A stretch of DNA of 64,000 bases from Larix kaempferi. Its lineage: Eukaryota > Streptophyta > Pinopsida > Pinales > Pinaceae. The DNA lies in assembly GCA_027924585.1 (NCBI GenBank), contig BSBM01000647.1, positions 51,001 to 115,000 of the forward strand, read 5' to 3'. Under the pieces are notes generated by a model. The model was not told the origin of the DNA. It saw only the letters and a list, made by a program, of their open reading frames with translations, and ran no database searches. Position 1 is the stretch's first letter, and each line of letters opens with the position of its first letter. Below, piece after piece: positions 1-12,860 of this stretch. The position numbers were made by a program, and so were the translations under genes.

Positions 1-1953
1 ATGAGGCACCAGAATCTATCATGCAGTTATGTACGTTTCGATTGAAAATCTCAAAGCTAAGTAGAAAAGGTGGTGTCCTTTTGCTGCCAGACTTTTAATC
101 ATCTGGTTTAGTGAAAGAGTCAAGGTTATTATTCTGCAATTCTCTTGGCTGTTTAACAACCATACTTTTGGGTAAGGTATCCCTCATTGAAGGGATTTTC
201 AATAATTCAAACAAAGAGATGTTTTCCTTTACTCTTTTAAGATCTTCAACTAAATTGTACTCCATCTCAGGGATGACCGTATCCTTGTGGGGGACAGTCT
301 TGTCTTTATTAGGAACAGGTGTAGAGGATGAGGGATCCTGAGGGGGTTGAGGTTTAGACCTTGTGTTATAAGGATTTTGGACATTAAACATAGTCTCAGG
401 TTCTTCTTCTTCTCCACACATAATTAGATCTGAAAAGTAACTTAAAGTGTTGATTTGTGGATCCTCATGCTCATTTTCTTCTTCCTCAAGGGGTTGTGGA
501 TCAGGAAAAGTTTTATCATTAGGGACTTCAGGGGTGTTCTGAGATTCTGCTACTAAGGATCTAAAGATAGAATAAATTTCTTCATTCGTGAGGCCTTCTG
601 TTGGATTAGGAGGCTGTGGATTTGCTGGAGGTTGATAAGGTCTCCTAAAAGGTGGCCTCACAAAACCTCTATTCTGGTTTTGATTTTCATTGTTGGTTCT
701 TTTCAAATCTACCATCTCATTTGACATTTTCTGGATTAGCTTTTTCATGTCAGTTATGTCAAATGGATCCTTGCTTTGTGTAGTGTGTTTAGGAACATTG
801 TCATTCTTCTTCTTGGAAGTTGAAGGCTGTTCATTTGCAATCTCCGGATTGTCCTTAAGACAAAAAATTTCCTTCTCGACTTGTATTGCTTCAGCAAACA
901 CTTCCAACAAAATCCCCTTTTGTGCTCGTTTCACCCACATTGAAATTGAAGCAGGTAGGCCTTTTCATAGTAGGCTATCAACAATTCTTCAGCAAGAAGA
1001 AGATTGATATGAATTCTATTCTTTAAGTATGAGAACCTCTGGTTGAAATCCTTAACCCTTTCTTTCCCTTTGATTTTCATGGAAGATAATTCCAAAACAA
1101 GATCCTGTGGTGTTTTGTCATCTCCAAACTTTTGGATGAATAATTTCTCAAACTCATCCCAAGAAATAATAGACCTTGGTGGCAGGGCAAAATACCATGT
1201 AGCTGCTTTTCCTTCAAAAGTATAAGGAAAGAGTCTGCAGACCACATCTTCGTAAATAACAATTCTAAGCCTGATAGCCTACATGAAGGTTTTAACATGG
1301 TCCAGGGCAGGTGATTTGTCATCTAGGTTAAACTTGGGTAACCACTTATCAGGGTTTTTGGGTAGTCTATGTTGGTCTCCAAGTACCCATACTGCATCTT
1401 GGTCAAGCCAAGGTCTGTTTTGGCCTTCTGCAGCCATCGGTGGTTCTTCCTCTTCTTCTTCTTCTTCTGATGAAGAGTTTGAAGAATTTTCACTGTCTGA
1501 GGAAGAGGATGAAGGAGGAGATGGTGGTGGTCCACCAGTCTCAAGTTTTGGCTAATCTTGTGCTTCCTGAAATTTTTTTCCAAGGCTGTATTCAGGGGAA
1601 TCTGATTGACCAACCGCTTCTTGATTTTGAGGTTGTGGATTAACTATTTGCCGATGTTCAATATTGTGATCAGTTGTCTGTTGGATAGTTGGTTCACTGA
1701 TCTGTGAAACTGTGTCTTGTTGGAGTTCTTGATTATTGGTGTGCAGAAAGTTTTGTAAATTGATCGCTGCAAAACCACGTCCTCGTTGATCATCAAGCCT
1801 TTGTTTTTCCCTAGCAACCCTATCGGCTAATGTTTTCAATATCTGCTCTAGTGAGAGTGTTCCTCTGGTAGGTGATACAATAAATATATTCTCTTTTTTC
1901 CGATTGTGCTGTAGATACAACAGGTGTAACAATTTGTTGAGCAGGTGTAACAA
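1..1953 (-). pseudogene. gag-pro: T0 gag-protease, degenerate, protease cut by window edge
   Basis: Minus-strand relic of a Ty3/gypsy gag polyprotein that would form the capsid. The reading starts near 1953 with a Q/N-rich N-terminus, passes an S/E-rich acidic stretch (about 1440-1550), and reaches the conserved gag core at about 930-1380, with motifs such as WLPKFN, CRLFPYTFEG, ATWYF and KFGDDKTP. A basic, P-rich tail follows down to 95. Frame changes near 1550 and 940 and in-frame stops near 1280 and at 95-97 break it. Beyond the stop at 95-97 the same frame continues to the left edge and ends in CMIDSGAS (positions 2-22), the DSGA active site of a retropepsin. The gene was therefore a gag-pro fusion with pol to the left of the window. 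It cannot make a full protein as it stands. Confidence 0.8.
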
Positions 1954-2990
1954 GGGTGACTGTGGGTTGTGGCTATGTTGGTTGTTCAGATGTTGAAGCC
2001 CTTGATTGTCTTCGAGTTTGAACCGTTGAAGTATTTGCTAGAGGAGGATCCTTAGTGGCTTGTTTAGGAATGGTGTACTATTGGCCCTCCTTCAAGCACC
2101 ATTTTTTGATGCCTCGGTTGTGCAGGTTAGATGCAAAAGGTGCTGGAATGTTCCAAGACACTCAACAGAGGAAGAAAACCCAAGTTGAAAGGCTTCATAG
2201 GACCCTACGCAAGGGCAATTCTATCCCCAACTTGTTTGGTGTGGTGATCCCCAATGGATATTAGGCCTCCACTGGCACTCTAAGAGAAGATGAGTTGACT
2301 TATAAGATCAGTTTTCAAGTCAAGGAAAACCAAGGCATGGATATGGTAAAACAAAGCTAACCTAACCTATTTTGGAAAAAGGGAACTAGTCTAAGTCAGT
2401 CCTATTCTAAAATGAAAGCTTGATCTTGTGCATATTAACCCTAAGGTGTGATGAATAAGTACATTACAACCTTTCACATAAATATTTTTAATTGTTTCAC
2501 TTATTAACTTAAATCACAATCCATTAACGAAAATTAAAAGACAATAATTCAAGTACTTATGCTTGTTCAAGATAAATATGGAACCACTTTGCTAATTGAA
2601 AAATTAACATTAATTATTGTGCTATGAATCACTTGCAGAAATCAATAAAGAAAGTATATAAATTGAATAAACTCAATAAAACACTTTTCAGCATAAATCA
2701 ATCATACAAGGAAACCAATATAATAGATCCATACATTTAAATATATGCAAAAGACATCATGCACTGTAGATGACAATCTGAAGTACACAATCAGTACTTC
2801 TCAAATAAACTTGAAGAATAACAAGAGATAGATGAAAATATGACTTTACTGTATTAAAAGAGGTCTTGTACCGAAATTACAAAAGACTCTGCTAAACATA
2901 GTATCTCCAGTCCAGTCTCTTGCTGATTTGCAACTCCAAAATTACCAACCCCTAACTGTGAGAGGTATCCTTCTTTAAATAATTACAATA
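1954..2990. other. T0 spacer between upstream ORF and gag, no gene seen
   Basis: AT-rich DNA between the gag start and the T1 insertion point. A 69-codon plus-strand reading at 2055-2264 has no family resemblance. Joined with 45079-45125, this is a spacer of about 1.1 kb between the T0 upstream ORF and gag. Confidence 0.5.
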
Positions 2991-2995
2991 GAGTG

Positions 2996-4048
2996 TGTTG
3001 TGAGGAAAATGCACCTATAGTTGAGGGGAGAAAATACCAACTTACTGTGATAAAGATAGACTTACAAGCATTCTGCAAGTACAACAAATAAGTGAAGAGA
3101 TTAGGGTTTAGAGATGTATGCACCTTATTCAGAAGGTTGATCCTAGATTTTCCCCCCTCGCTCTTCAATGCTTATCCAGTGTCGCAATGCCCAGACCTAC
3201 AAAATGACTTGATACCTTTCTCAAATACATTTGACTACTTATATAAGACTGATATTCATGATAGAAGAAGACATCAGACTATAATCAAACAGTAATCAAA
3301 TCTAAGACACATTAATAGGTCATATTTGGAAAGAGAAGAACGTCTGATCTTTATTAATGAATGAAGCAAGTACATAAAGTTATACCTTCCCTCAAGCTTG
3401 GCACTTCACGAAACCTAGATTCAAGGTCTCCTGCTTCTGTTCTCCAAGGATCCCAACCTCTAATCAATTGTGCTAGGGTTTATCAGAAACTGAGACACAA
3501 GAGAGGGGGATGAGTGTCTCCATTCCTCCAGCATAACATTGTTATAGGCTTGGTCCCATCACATGGCCCTTCTACCATCCTTATATAGTTAGTGAAGGAG
3601 AGGAAAAGAAGTTATAACTGATCAGGAAGTTCCCAAACCAACTTAACTTACCCAAATTTTGAGATTTTGACTAATACAGGAATGTGCTCTACTCTGCAGT
3701 AGACAAACTAGCGCACATGTGGAGGTGGGTGCTACTTTAATGAAGTAGGGTAGTGCATATGCCCTACTATCATGCTTGCATACAAGCGCACATGTGGAAA
3801 AATTGCCAAAAATAGGCTTTTCTGCTCATTTTCAGGAGATGGTTTGGTCTGGAAAAATGTTCCTAAGGGTTGTAATCATCAAATGGGTCAAGAATTAGGT
3901 TATTTCAACCATTTTTAGTGTCCCAAATGACCTCTCAATCCACAAGTGTCCTGTTGTGTGACTGAACTTGATCTCAAGAAGTGTCGTCATGCGACCAAGG
4001 AATGCAAGTGTCGGCACAGACGGAGAGGTGTCATTTTAAGCTATAACA
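2996..4048 (-). repeat. T1 3' LTR
   Basis: 1053 bp, bounded by TG and CA (TGTTGTGAGG at the left end, CTATAACA at the right end as written on the plus strand). It matches 44022-45073 along its whole length with scattered substitutions, by eye roughly 4-5 percent. A TATATAAG-type box read on minus lies near 3580-3590. Preceded on the left by TSD gagtg. Confidence 0.92.
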
Positions 4049-4062
4049 GATGCCCCCTAATG
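4049..4062 (-). other. T1 polypurine tract
   Basis: On the minus strand the sequence CATTAGGGGGCATC lies directly before the 3' LTR, the expected place and composition for plus-strand DNA priming. The same tract precedes the T2 LTR at 62762-62774. Confidence 0.8.
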
Positions 4063-6211
4063 TATGAGGTCAGAGGGAATGCGGGAAATGATGGATGAAA
4101 TACATTATAAATAACAAAGAGTTGAATCATGGAGGAACTAGAGAAACCAAGAATCATAGGCTCAAATGAAGTACCTGAAAGCAAAGGCAATGTCAAACAA
4201 ACTCATCCTTGAGGTAACTGTCCATGTTCAAATAGTGGAACATGACCTCCAAGAGGATACAATAATGATCCAAAAATTGATGCATATATCATGGCCACTA
4301 AAATACAAGCATGGATCCATGAGGAACATAAGTGTAAACATAGCCACATAAATACAAGGTGTATCTATGTCAAAACTGGAGAACATAGCCATAAAGAACA
4401 AGCTGGATCTATGTCTCATCAAGAGCCAAAAAGAGTGTGGCTCAGTCTTGCGCAAATTGGGCGATAACATAAATGAGGTGATGCTATCGAGGATCCCAAT
4501 GCCTTCATCAAAAAACAACCCAATGTACAAACCTATCCATGTGAATAAATGAGTTGATGTCGAACATGGGAGGTATCGTTTGATTATCGGTCATTGATGT
4601 ATACCGTTTAACAAATGCGAGGGTGTCCACCAATAATCAAAATGGAACCCAAGGTACCTAGTAAATTCAAGCAAGTGCAAATAAATGGGATTTCCATCGA
4701 ACACTTGAAGAATCCATTGGATAGGAGACATTGATGTATTCCCATCTATCCAATAGCGAGGGAAACTGTCACTAATGACTGCAATCCCCAAGGTACTAAC
4801 TGAAACTCTAAACTCCATTCCCAGAGCACAATGAGTTGAAGTCGATGGGAAGAAGTTCGTTGGAAGGGAGGCCTTAATGCATCCTCCATCATCCAACACG
4901 AGGGACACTCAACAGGTATGAGATGATTTGGAGTAGGATTGAACACATGATGAAACATACTGACACCAAGAAATGGCCGACACATGAGGTCAAGGCAACT
5001 GCAGAATGGCCGACACAGGTTATATCCTTGAATAGTGAGCACGACACAAGAGTGACTTAGGCAGCTTTTAACACAAAGAGACCATGATACAAATCTGCAA
5101 TGTAGAAGACATTAACAGATTCTCCAAATGATTGGAAAACTAACCAAACGGAGGAGTAAGAACTTTGAGATCAGGTTTACCCTAACGCCAACACTAGAAC
5201 CCAACTTGTTTGATAGACTCAAAGACAGGTGCTTTGTTCAGGGAGGTAGTTGACTTACTGCCATCATATTGAAAGATATTTTTAACATTCTTCCCATCCC
5301 TTTCCTTTTTCATTTTTTAACGAGCTTGACAAAGAACTAAAGCATGCTCGACTGTATTTTCATATTTAAGGAGTTTGAAAAACCTAGAAGAAAACTCCAT
5401 ACACCTATCCGTGGATTTCATATCGAGCCCAGATTGGTCTGTGCTTGGTTGTTTTTTCTTGCTTATAGAGTTGAAAAACTTAAACAATCCTCTATCAACC
5501 ATCTCATGGATTTTACATCGAGCCCGAGTAGGTGAATGCTCGCTTCATGTTTTCACATTTCAAGAGTCTGAAAACCCTAAAGACGACTCCAAAGGTCCTT
5601 TTTCGTAAAGTTAGTCTCCTTCCCCGAGAAAGTGTAAAATAATGGAAGAAGAACTCTTCTAGCGCATACCAGAGTATACCTAGAGTATACCTTTTCCGTA
5701 AATTATCCACCAAGGCCCGAAAAAGGGGTAATTCTATACCTAAGTGGATGTCGGTTCAGTTATTTTAACAAGCCCGAAAAGAGAACTATGCTCGGAAAAA
5801 TTTTCCTATTTAAGGAGTTTGAAAAGGGCTTAAAAGAACTCGATAGGGATCTTTTCCGTAAAGGTTTAACGAGTCTGAAAAATTAAACTCATGACCTCCT
5901 TACTATTTTTAATGAGCTCAAAGGAGATAGGAAAATGCTCATAACTTTCGTACTGTTTTTAATGAGCTCAAAGTGAAGATGAAAGAAATGCTCATAGCCT
6001 CCTTACTATTTTTAACGAGCTCGAAGGAAAGGTGGATGACTACTCGTAACCTACTTACTATTTTTAACGAGCTCGAAGTAAAGGTGGAAGAATGCTCGCA
6101 ACCTACTTACTGTTTTTAACGATCTCAAAGTAAAGGTGGAAGAATGCTCATAACCTACTTACTATTTTTAACGAGCTCGAAGTAAAGGTAGAAGAATGCT
6201 CGAAAGACTCC
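4063..6211 (-). other. T1 long 3' non-coding region
   Basis: About 2.1 kb between the gag-protease stop and the polypurine tract, where an autonomous element would have RT-RNase H-integrase. It aligns by eye, inverted, with the T2 region 53348-54414 plus 61759-62774, so it is a family feature. It contains loosely repeated blocks, including a motif built on GTATACATCAATGACCG near 4580-4610. Open readings here (for example 4228-4530) are not conserved in T2 and are not called. Confidence 0.65.
5870..6205 (-). repeat. T1 degenerate tandem repeat downstream of the gag-protease stop
   Basis: About six units of roughly 55-65 bp, each with TTTTTAACGAGCTCGAAG followed by an AAAGGTGGAAGAATGCTCG-like stretch. 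Related but more decayed units run on to about 5290. The same units occur inverted in T2 at about 53370-54260. Confidence 0.75.
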
Positions 6212-6421
6212 TCACGTAGGGTCAATTCCTGGGATCTCATGATGAGGCCGGGAAAAGATGTCACATAAATCATTAAAAATATTGGTGTATGGAATGATTT
6301 CATCAAGATAACATCCTATTTCAATAAAAATGTTTTTTGTGACCCCAGGTGCAGTGGAAATGTTGAGCAGAATGGTTCTTGATTTATTCCCTTCAGCAAA
6401 AACAACTTGTGAAGTGGAAGG
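6212..6421 (-). pseudogene. gag-pro: T1 gag-protease, C-terminal segment
   Basis: Last part of the T1 gag-protease reading, separated from 13754-14436 by the insertion of C1; the duplicated gaagg lies at 6417-6421 and 13754-13758. The frame carries motifs such as GVTKNIF and CYLDEIIPY and ends in PGIDPT followed by a TGA stop at 6212-6214. In Tat-type elements the PGIDP motif leads into reverse transcriptase, so the reading ends right before RT. T2 ends at the corresponding codon with the same type of stop. Confidence 0.8.
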
Positions 6422-7026
6422 TGTTGATGTATATGTAACTTCAGAATTTATTTCATCTATGTATTTCATATATATTTATTGTACCCTTATTAGAGATGTG
6501 TTATTCCTCTATAAGGAAGTGTCGTCATGTGGATTGACAAGTGTCGCAAGTGCGTGTACTTGCCGATGGATTATTAGACCACCATGCGTAGGGTCGGCCC
6601 TAAAATATATATTATATTGTCGATGTGCCTAACTAGACAAGTCGGCCCCATAAGGTCATTGGGCAAACAGGTTAGTATAAATAGAGATCAGGAGATCTCT
6701 ATTTAGATCATTCAGAAAGTCATCTCTCTCTCACTCAGAAAGTGGCGCACTAGTGAGGAGGAGGATCGTTTGCTTCTAGGAGACTATCTCAAGTGTATTT
6801 TGGTTGTACTTTGGTTGAGCCATTGCTCTCTCTATCTCTGAGGAAGTTTTGGGGTTTTTCACCTTAGGGTTTTCCCCATGGAAACTCTGTGTCTCTTGTC
6901 TCTCATGCTTTTGATTATTGTGATGCTTGTCATGCTTATTGTGATTGTTATGCATTGATATACTGTATATGTTATTCTCTCAGTGAAGATCCTAGAGTAT
7001 TGTTAATTAATGCTCAAAATTTAACA
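6422..7026 (+). repeat. C1 5' LTR
   Basis: 605 bp, from TGTTGATGTATATGTAAC to CAAAATTTAACA. It is 13 bp longer than the 3' LTR because of a short duplication near 6450-6470. A TATA box (TATAAATAG) lies at 6676-6684. Two copies of a TTAGACC...GGTCGGCC-type module lie upstream of it. Confidence 0.93.
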
Positions 7027-7039
7027 TGGTATCAGAGCT
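7027..7039 (+). other. C1 primer-binding site
   Basis: TGGTATCAGAGCT directly after the LTR, the usual plant copia site complementary to the 3' end of initiator methionine tRNA. Confidence 0.9.
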
Positions 7040-7597
7040 AACCTCACAAGAAGACATTTTGCAGTGACGAAAACTTGAGTTTCTTGTTTATTGGGTTTCT
7101 CTCCACAGATTTAGGAAAAGCAGTATAGTAGATTGACTCTACTCATCAAGGAGAATCTATCTGTCTAATCATAATTCAATTATGAGCATTTTCAGATTTG
7201 GCCCTAAACATTAGGGTTTCCACAAAAATAGGAATTTCTGAAATCTAAAGACATTGCTGGAAGCTCCTTGCAAAAATTGAAGTTTAGAGCTTTGGATCGA
7301 GATTTTTGGCTAGGTAGATCTTCGAGAAACTCAGACCCTAATTCAAGGGTCTCCCCATTGAACCCGGGAGGACAAAAAGGCAAATCTGAAGGGTAAAGCT
7401 TTGCTGATCTCAAATTCTGAATACACCAGGTTGATCAGCTAATCAAGGCGCATCTTTCTATCCTTTCAGAAAATTGAAATTCACATTTTGAATTTTTAGG
7501 GTTTTTTCGACAAACCCTAATCTGGGACCAGATCCAGTTTTCAGCATTAAAAGTGGTAAGACCTAAATCTTTTCTATTTCCATTTGAAGTACTCATT
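7040..7597 (+). other. C1 untranslated leader
   Basis: About 560 bp without a coding reading, between the primer site and the gag ATG. AAACCCTAA- and AGGGTTT-like strings recur here and in the C2 and C3 leaders. Confidence 0.6.
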
Positions 7598-10500
7598 ATG
7601 ATGTCTCACCACACCAAGCTTGAGGATAAGCTTGAAGGAGATGATAACTTCCGAGCTTGCAAGTATAGGATTGGGTTAATCCTGGAAGAGAATGAGTTGG
7701 ACTCATATGTAAAAGAAGACATCCCTATCCCAGAGGATGAAGAGGCTAAGGTATTGCATAAGAAAAACTTGGTCAAGGCAAAGAGAATCATTGCTGATTC
7801 TATCAAAGACCATCTCATACCCCATGTGTCTTCTCTAAAGACACCCAAGGAGATGTTTGACTCTTTGACCAAGCTATTTGAAGGGAAGAACATAAATTGG
7901 AAGATGACCCTGCGGAACCAATTGAAAGGAGTAAAGTTTCAGAATGGAGAAACCATTCAATCTTATTTTCCAAGGGCCTCCTGGATCAAGGAACAACTAG
8001 AAGCAGTGGATGAAATGGTGGAGAATGGTGAAGTGGTGATGACCACTCTAAATGGCCTACCCAGGTCATGGGATTCCTTTATTCAAGGAATTTGTGCAAG
8101 AAAGAAGTTGATCTCCTTCAATAGATTGCAAGAAGAATGCTCTCAAGAAGAATCTAGGCTTGTGGCCCGAGAAGAAAAGATGGGAAATGAAGATCAAGCT
8201 CTCACAACACATGCCAGGAAAGGCAAGTCCAAGAAGGAATCATCTCATAACAGAAGATTCTCACACCAACATTATCATAAAGATAAGAAAGATCTCAGAT
8301 GCTTCAATTGCAATGAGAAGGGACACTTTGCTTCAGATTGTCCCAAGAAGAAGAAAAACAACAACAACAACTTCAATAAGAAGAAGAAGAATAACAAAAG
8401 AAGATATCATGCTCATGCTGCCAAAGATGATGAACCCCCAAAGAAGAAGGCTAGGGCAGAAAGTGATAGTGATGATGACTCATCAAGTGAAGAAGAATAT
8501 GTTCTAATTTCTTCTCTCATAGGTACTATCTCCCATGGTTGTAATGATTGGTTGATTGATAGTGGGGCTTCTAAACACATGACTGGGTTTAAAGAATCTT
8601 TTGTGAATCTATCTGAACATGAATCACCCCATAAGGTGAAACTTGGGGATGATTATCAATACCCAATCAAAGGAAGTGGTGAAGCCTCCTACAACCTAGA
8701 TTCTGGAAAATCTTTGAAGATGAAAGAAGTCCTTTATCTACCTGGGCTCAAGAAGAAATTACTCTCCATCTCTGCATTGGATGCAAAATGTATGAGGGTT
8801 GCATTTGTGGATGGCCAAGTCCTAATGTGGCCAAAGAGAAAGAACATAGATGATGCAGTAGTGATTGGAGAGCAAGAGGGAGGTTTCTATAAATTGAAGG
8901 GACAACCTGAACATGCCATGGTACATGAATCTATGGAGCCAAGTGAACTTTGGCTTAGAAGACTTGCTCATATGCACTATAGGGCACTTCCAATTGCAAG
9001 CAAGGCTGTAGAGGGTCTTCCTGAAATTAAGACCAAACATGAAGGTGTTTGCAAAGGATGTGCAAAAGGTAATAATATTAAGAAGGCTTTCCCAAGTAGT
9101 GAAAGCAAGACAAAAGACATCCTGGAAATCATCCACTCAGATGTATGTGGTCCTATGTCCTCGAGTTCCCTGAGTGGGTATACTATGTCTCATTTATTGA
9201 TGACTTCTCCAGGAAGACTTGGGTATACTTCTTGAAGAGCAAAGATGAGGTGTTTGATAAATTCAAGGAATTCAAAACCTTGATGGAGAATCAAACTGAC
9301 AAGAAGATCAAAACATTAAGATCCGACAATGGTGGAGAATTTAGCTCAGGTGACTTCAAGAAGGTTTGTAGTGATTCAGGGATTAAGAGGGAGTTGACTG
9401 CTCCTTATAATCCTCAATAGAATGGAGTTGCAGAAAGGAAGAAAAGAACAATCATTGAAGTAGCAAGGGAAATGCTGCATGACCAGGATCTACCTATGCA
9501 TCTATGGGAAAAAGCAGCTAGAAAAGCTGTATATGTGCAGAACAGAACACCCGACAAGATATTGGATAACAAGACACTAGAAGAGGTCTTTTTTGGTAAG
9601 AAACCTAAAGTCAGCCATCTCAGAATATTTGGTTGTCCAGTATACACTCATGTCCCAAAGGAAAAGAGGACTAAACTAGATCCTTCAGTAAAGAAGGGTA
9701 TCTTTGTGGGTTACAGTGAAAGCTCGAAGGCTTACAGAATATAAATTCCAGGGTGCAAGAAGATTGATGTTAGTAGGGATGTAACATTTGATGAAAACTC
9801 AGCCTTCATCAAATCAAGGAAGGCACCTATCAAAGTTTATGAAGAACCTAAGGAAACTAGATTTCAAGACACTACCATGACTGAAGCAGTTCCAGAAGTT
9901 GTTCGTGAGTTTGAAGATCTGCAAGAACCTGTAGATCCACCCCGTGACGATAAATCTCACAAGAGGAAACCTGCATGGGCTAGAGAGCTCATTCAAGATG
10001 CAAAAAGATTTGGCATTCCAGAAGAAGAACACAGAGCAAAGAAGAGAACCAGATCACATACCAGCTATGTTGCTTTACTCTGTGACATTATGAACAAAGA
10101 GCGTTCTAGTTATGAAGAAGCAACAGAAAAGAAAGAATGGAAGGATGCCATGGTTGAGGAATACCAATCAATAATGAAGAATGATGTTTGGCATGTTGTA
10201 CCAAGACCTAAAGAGAAGTCAGTTGTAACTTCTAAATGGATCTACAAAATCAAGCATGCTGCAGATGGCAGTGTGGAGAAATACAAAGCAAGATTCGTAG
10301 CTCGTGGCTTCTCTCAGAAAGAGGGAATAGATTATGAAGAAACTTTTGCACTTGTAGCCAGGTATACTTCCATCAGAACAGTACTTGCCCTGGCTACAGC
10401 GATGAAATGGAAAATACACCAGATGGATGTCAAGACTACTTTCTTGAATGGCGTAGTTGAAGAGGAAGTATATGTGGAGCAGCCACTCGGTTTTGAAATA

Positions 10501-11643
10501 CATGACAAGGAGTCATATGTGTGCAGATTGAAGAAAGCCTTGTATGGCTTGAAACAAGCTCCCATAACTTGGTATGGTAGGATGGACAGTTTCCTATCTA
10601 GTTTGGGCTTTACCAAGAGTAAAGCGGATTCCAACCTTTATTACAAGGTTGAGGAAGGGAATCCTGTGATTCTACTCCTTTATGTGGATGACTTATTTGT
10701 AACACGAGATGACAGATTGATTGCAGATACTAAGAGAAAGCTTGCTGCCAAGTTCGATATGAAAGATTTGGGAATGATGCATTATTTCCTAGGTATGGAG
10801 GTGTGGCAGAGTGCAGGTGGGATCTTCCTTGGTTAAGTGAAGTACACAGCAGATATCCTAAAGAGATTTGGGATGATGGATTGCAATCCCATGGCCACAC
10901 CTATGGCATTGAATCTGAAGCTTCTATGTGATGCTTCAACTCAGCCGGTTGATGTCTCTACGCATCGTCAAATGATTGGGTCCTTGATGTACCTGACAAA
11001 CACGAGACCAGATATTTGCTTTTCAATGAACACATTAAGTCAGTTCCTAACAGATCCGTGGAGTGTTCATCTAGTTGCTATAAAGCATATTATGAGGTAC
11101 CTGAAGGGTACAGTGGATTATGGGCTCAAGTATGAGGCGAATCAAAAGTTTAAACTACAGGGTTATGTTGATTTAGATTGGGCTGGCAGTGCTGCAGATA
11201 GGAAGAGAACATCTGGGTGCTGCTTCAGTATGGGATCAGGTGTGATCTCTTGGTTTAGCAGGAAGCAGTCCTGTGTAGCATTGAGTATAGTTGAGGCAAA
11301 GTATGTTGCAGCCTATTCAGCTAGTTGTGAGGCAGTATGGCTATGGAAGCTACTGTCTGAATTATTTGATCTCCCGTTGGATGCTACTGGTATCTTCTGT
11401 GATAACCAGAGTTGTGTGAAGCTATCCGAGAACCCAGTGTTTCATGACAGGTCGAAACACATAGAGATCAAATATCACTATATCAGGGATATGGTGCAGA
11501 GAGGAGCTGTAAAGCTCCTGTATGTTGCGACGGACGAGCAAATTGCAGATGTGATGACGAAGCCACTAGCCAGGGTGAAGTTCGAGTACTTCAAAGAGAG
11601 GCTTGGTGTTCTTCGGATTGATGACACTTCGAGGAAGAAGTGA
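7598..11643 (+). pseudogene. gag-pol: C1 copia gag-pol polyprotein, disrupted
   Basis: Polyprotein of about 1,350 residues. The start is set at the ATG pair 7598/7601 because gag homology with C3 begins there (TKLEDKLEG). Domains in order: gag with zinc knuckle CFNCNEKGHFASDC (about 8300-8341); protease with IDSGASKHM (about 8555); integrase with an HX..H/CKGC zinc region, HSDVCGP, FIDDFSRKTW, RSDNGGEF and NGVAERK (9000-9450); reverse transcriptase with YVDDLF (10681-10698); RNase H to the stop at 11641. Breaks are one frameshift at about 9175-9185 inside integrase and in-frame stops at 9418-9420, 9742-9744 and 10834-10836. RNase H motifs are also eroded (VEAKY where C2 and C3 have AEAEY). 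It is not functional, but the order is clearly copia. Confidence 0.95.
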
Positions 11644-11754
11644 TGGACACATTTGCTGAATCCATTCCAAGCATGCTGGAAGGAGGATCCTTCACATGGA
11701 TGTGGATGTAAGTGTTGGATGATGAGCATCAGGATGATGTTCTAGTTTATGCTT

Positions 11755-12170
11755 TGTATGATCAGTTGGATCATTTTTATGTATGTATGTATGCATCATG
11801 TTGGATGCTGGATATGATCAGTTGGATCATTTTTATGTACATATGTATGCATCATGTTGGACGCTGGATATGATCAGTTGGATCATTTATATGTATATGT
11901 ATGTACGCATCATGTTGGATGCTGGATGTGATCGATTGGATCATGTGTATGTATTTTGTATAAGCATCATGTTGGATGCTTGGACGATGTATCTGTATAT
12001 GTATCACGTGGATACATTGTATGATCAGGTAGATCATATATGCTGATATGTATCATGTATTTATATTTGTATCAGGTGGATACACTATGTGATCAGGTGG
12101 ATCATGTATGATCATATGTATCAGGTAGATACTTGGTATGCATCAAGTAGATGCATTGTATAATCATGGA
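11755..12170 (+). repeat. C1 post-pol tandem repeat A
   Basis: Units of about 56-58 bp built on GATCAGTTGGATCATTTTTATG and CATCATGTTGGATGCTGGA, starting near 11760, 11816, 11872 and 11930. They grade into shorter GATCAGGTGGATCATGTATG units to about 12160. Inverted relatives are in C2 at 56160-56790. Confidence 0.85.
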
Positions 12171-12299
12171 TGACAAGCTTCAGGATGTTGCTCCAGATGA
12201 CATGCAGCAGGATGCTACAATGATGATGATTAGGATGATCATGTGTACATCAGGATGATGTATGGTGAGTATCAGGTTGATACTCTGTGGCCGTGGAAC

Positions 12300-12860
12300 A
12301 AGTTGTGCAGATAAGCATGTAATTTGTGCCTTGGGATATTTGCAGATAGTCTTTCAAGGTTTTTCTTATGGCATGTAATTTGTACCCTGGGATATCTGGC
12401 AAATGCTCTTTCGAGGTTTTGCTTGGGAGGACATATAATTTGTGCCCTGGAAGATCTGCAGATAGTCTTTCGAGGTTTTGCATATGGCATGTAATTTGTG
12501 CCCTGGGATATCTGGAAGATGCTCTTTTGAGGTTTTATCCTATGGCATGTAATTTGTGCCCTGGGAGATCCGATAGGTTGAGCCGTGTGCTCGTAATCAG
12601 TCCTGGGATGCTCTTTCAAGTTTTTTCCATGACCACATGTAATTTTGCCCTGGGAGATCTGATAGGTTGAGCCGTGTGCTCGTAATCAGTCCTGGGATGC
12701 TCTTTCAAGGTTTTGTGGTGACCACATGTAATTTGTGCCCTGGGAGATCCGATAGGTTGAGCCTTGTGCTCGTAATCAGTCCTGGGATTCTCTTTTGAGG
12801 TTTTGTGCTGGGGTCACATGTAATAAGTCCTGGAGATCTGGACAGGATGAAAAAGGCCTC
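12300..12860 (+). repeat. C1 post-pol tandem repeat B
   Basis: About eight units with core CATGTAATTTGTGCCCTGGG and a CTCTTTCGAGGTTTT-like end. The first units are about 57 bp apart and later ones about 90 bp, having gained a GATAGGTTGAGCCGTGTGCT block. The C2 counterpart is at 55290-55830. Any reading frame through it is incidental. Confidence 0.85.

Larger units (their letters stand above)
1..2990 (-). mobile_element. T0: Ty3/gypsy element, gag-protease side (left part)
   Basis: This is the left half of the oldest element in the window. It is read on the minus strand and continues beyond the left edge, where pol would be expected. T1 interrupts it at 2990/45079, and the 5-bp duplication gagtg flanks T1 at 2991-2995 and 45074-45078, so 45079 onward on the minus strand originally ran straight into 2990. 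No LTR of T0 was found inside the window. Assignment to Ty3/gypsy rests on the gag core and the retropepsin motif. The Tat/Ogre-like placement is inferred from the extra ORF upstream of gag. Confidence 0.75.

Noticed and set aside
4228-5042. Minus-strand readings of about 100 codons in the T1 3' region
   Set aside because: The counterpart in T2 does not keep the frames, and the sequence is low-complexity repeats.
7027-7039. Possible tRNA gene from the TGGTATCAGAGC match
   Set aside because: Only the primer-site complement of the tRNA 3' end is present, directly after an LTR. No cloverleaf follows. The same holds at 31797, 39428, 61148 and 18310.
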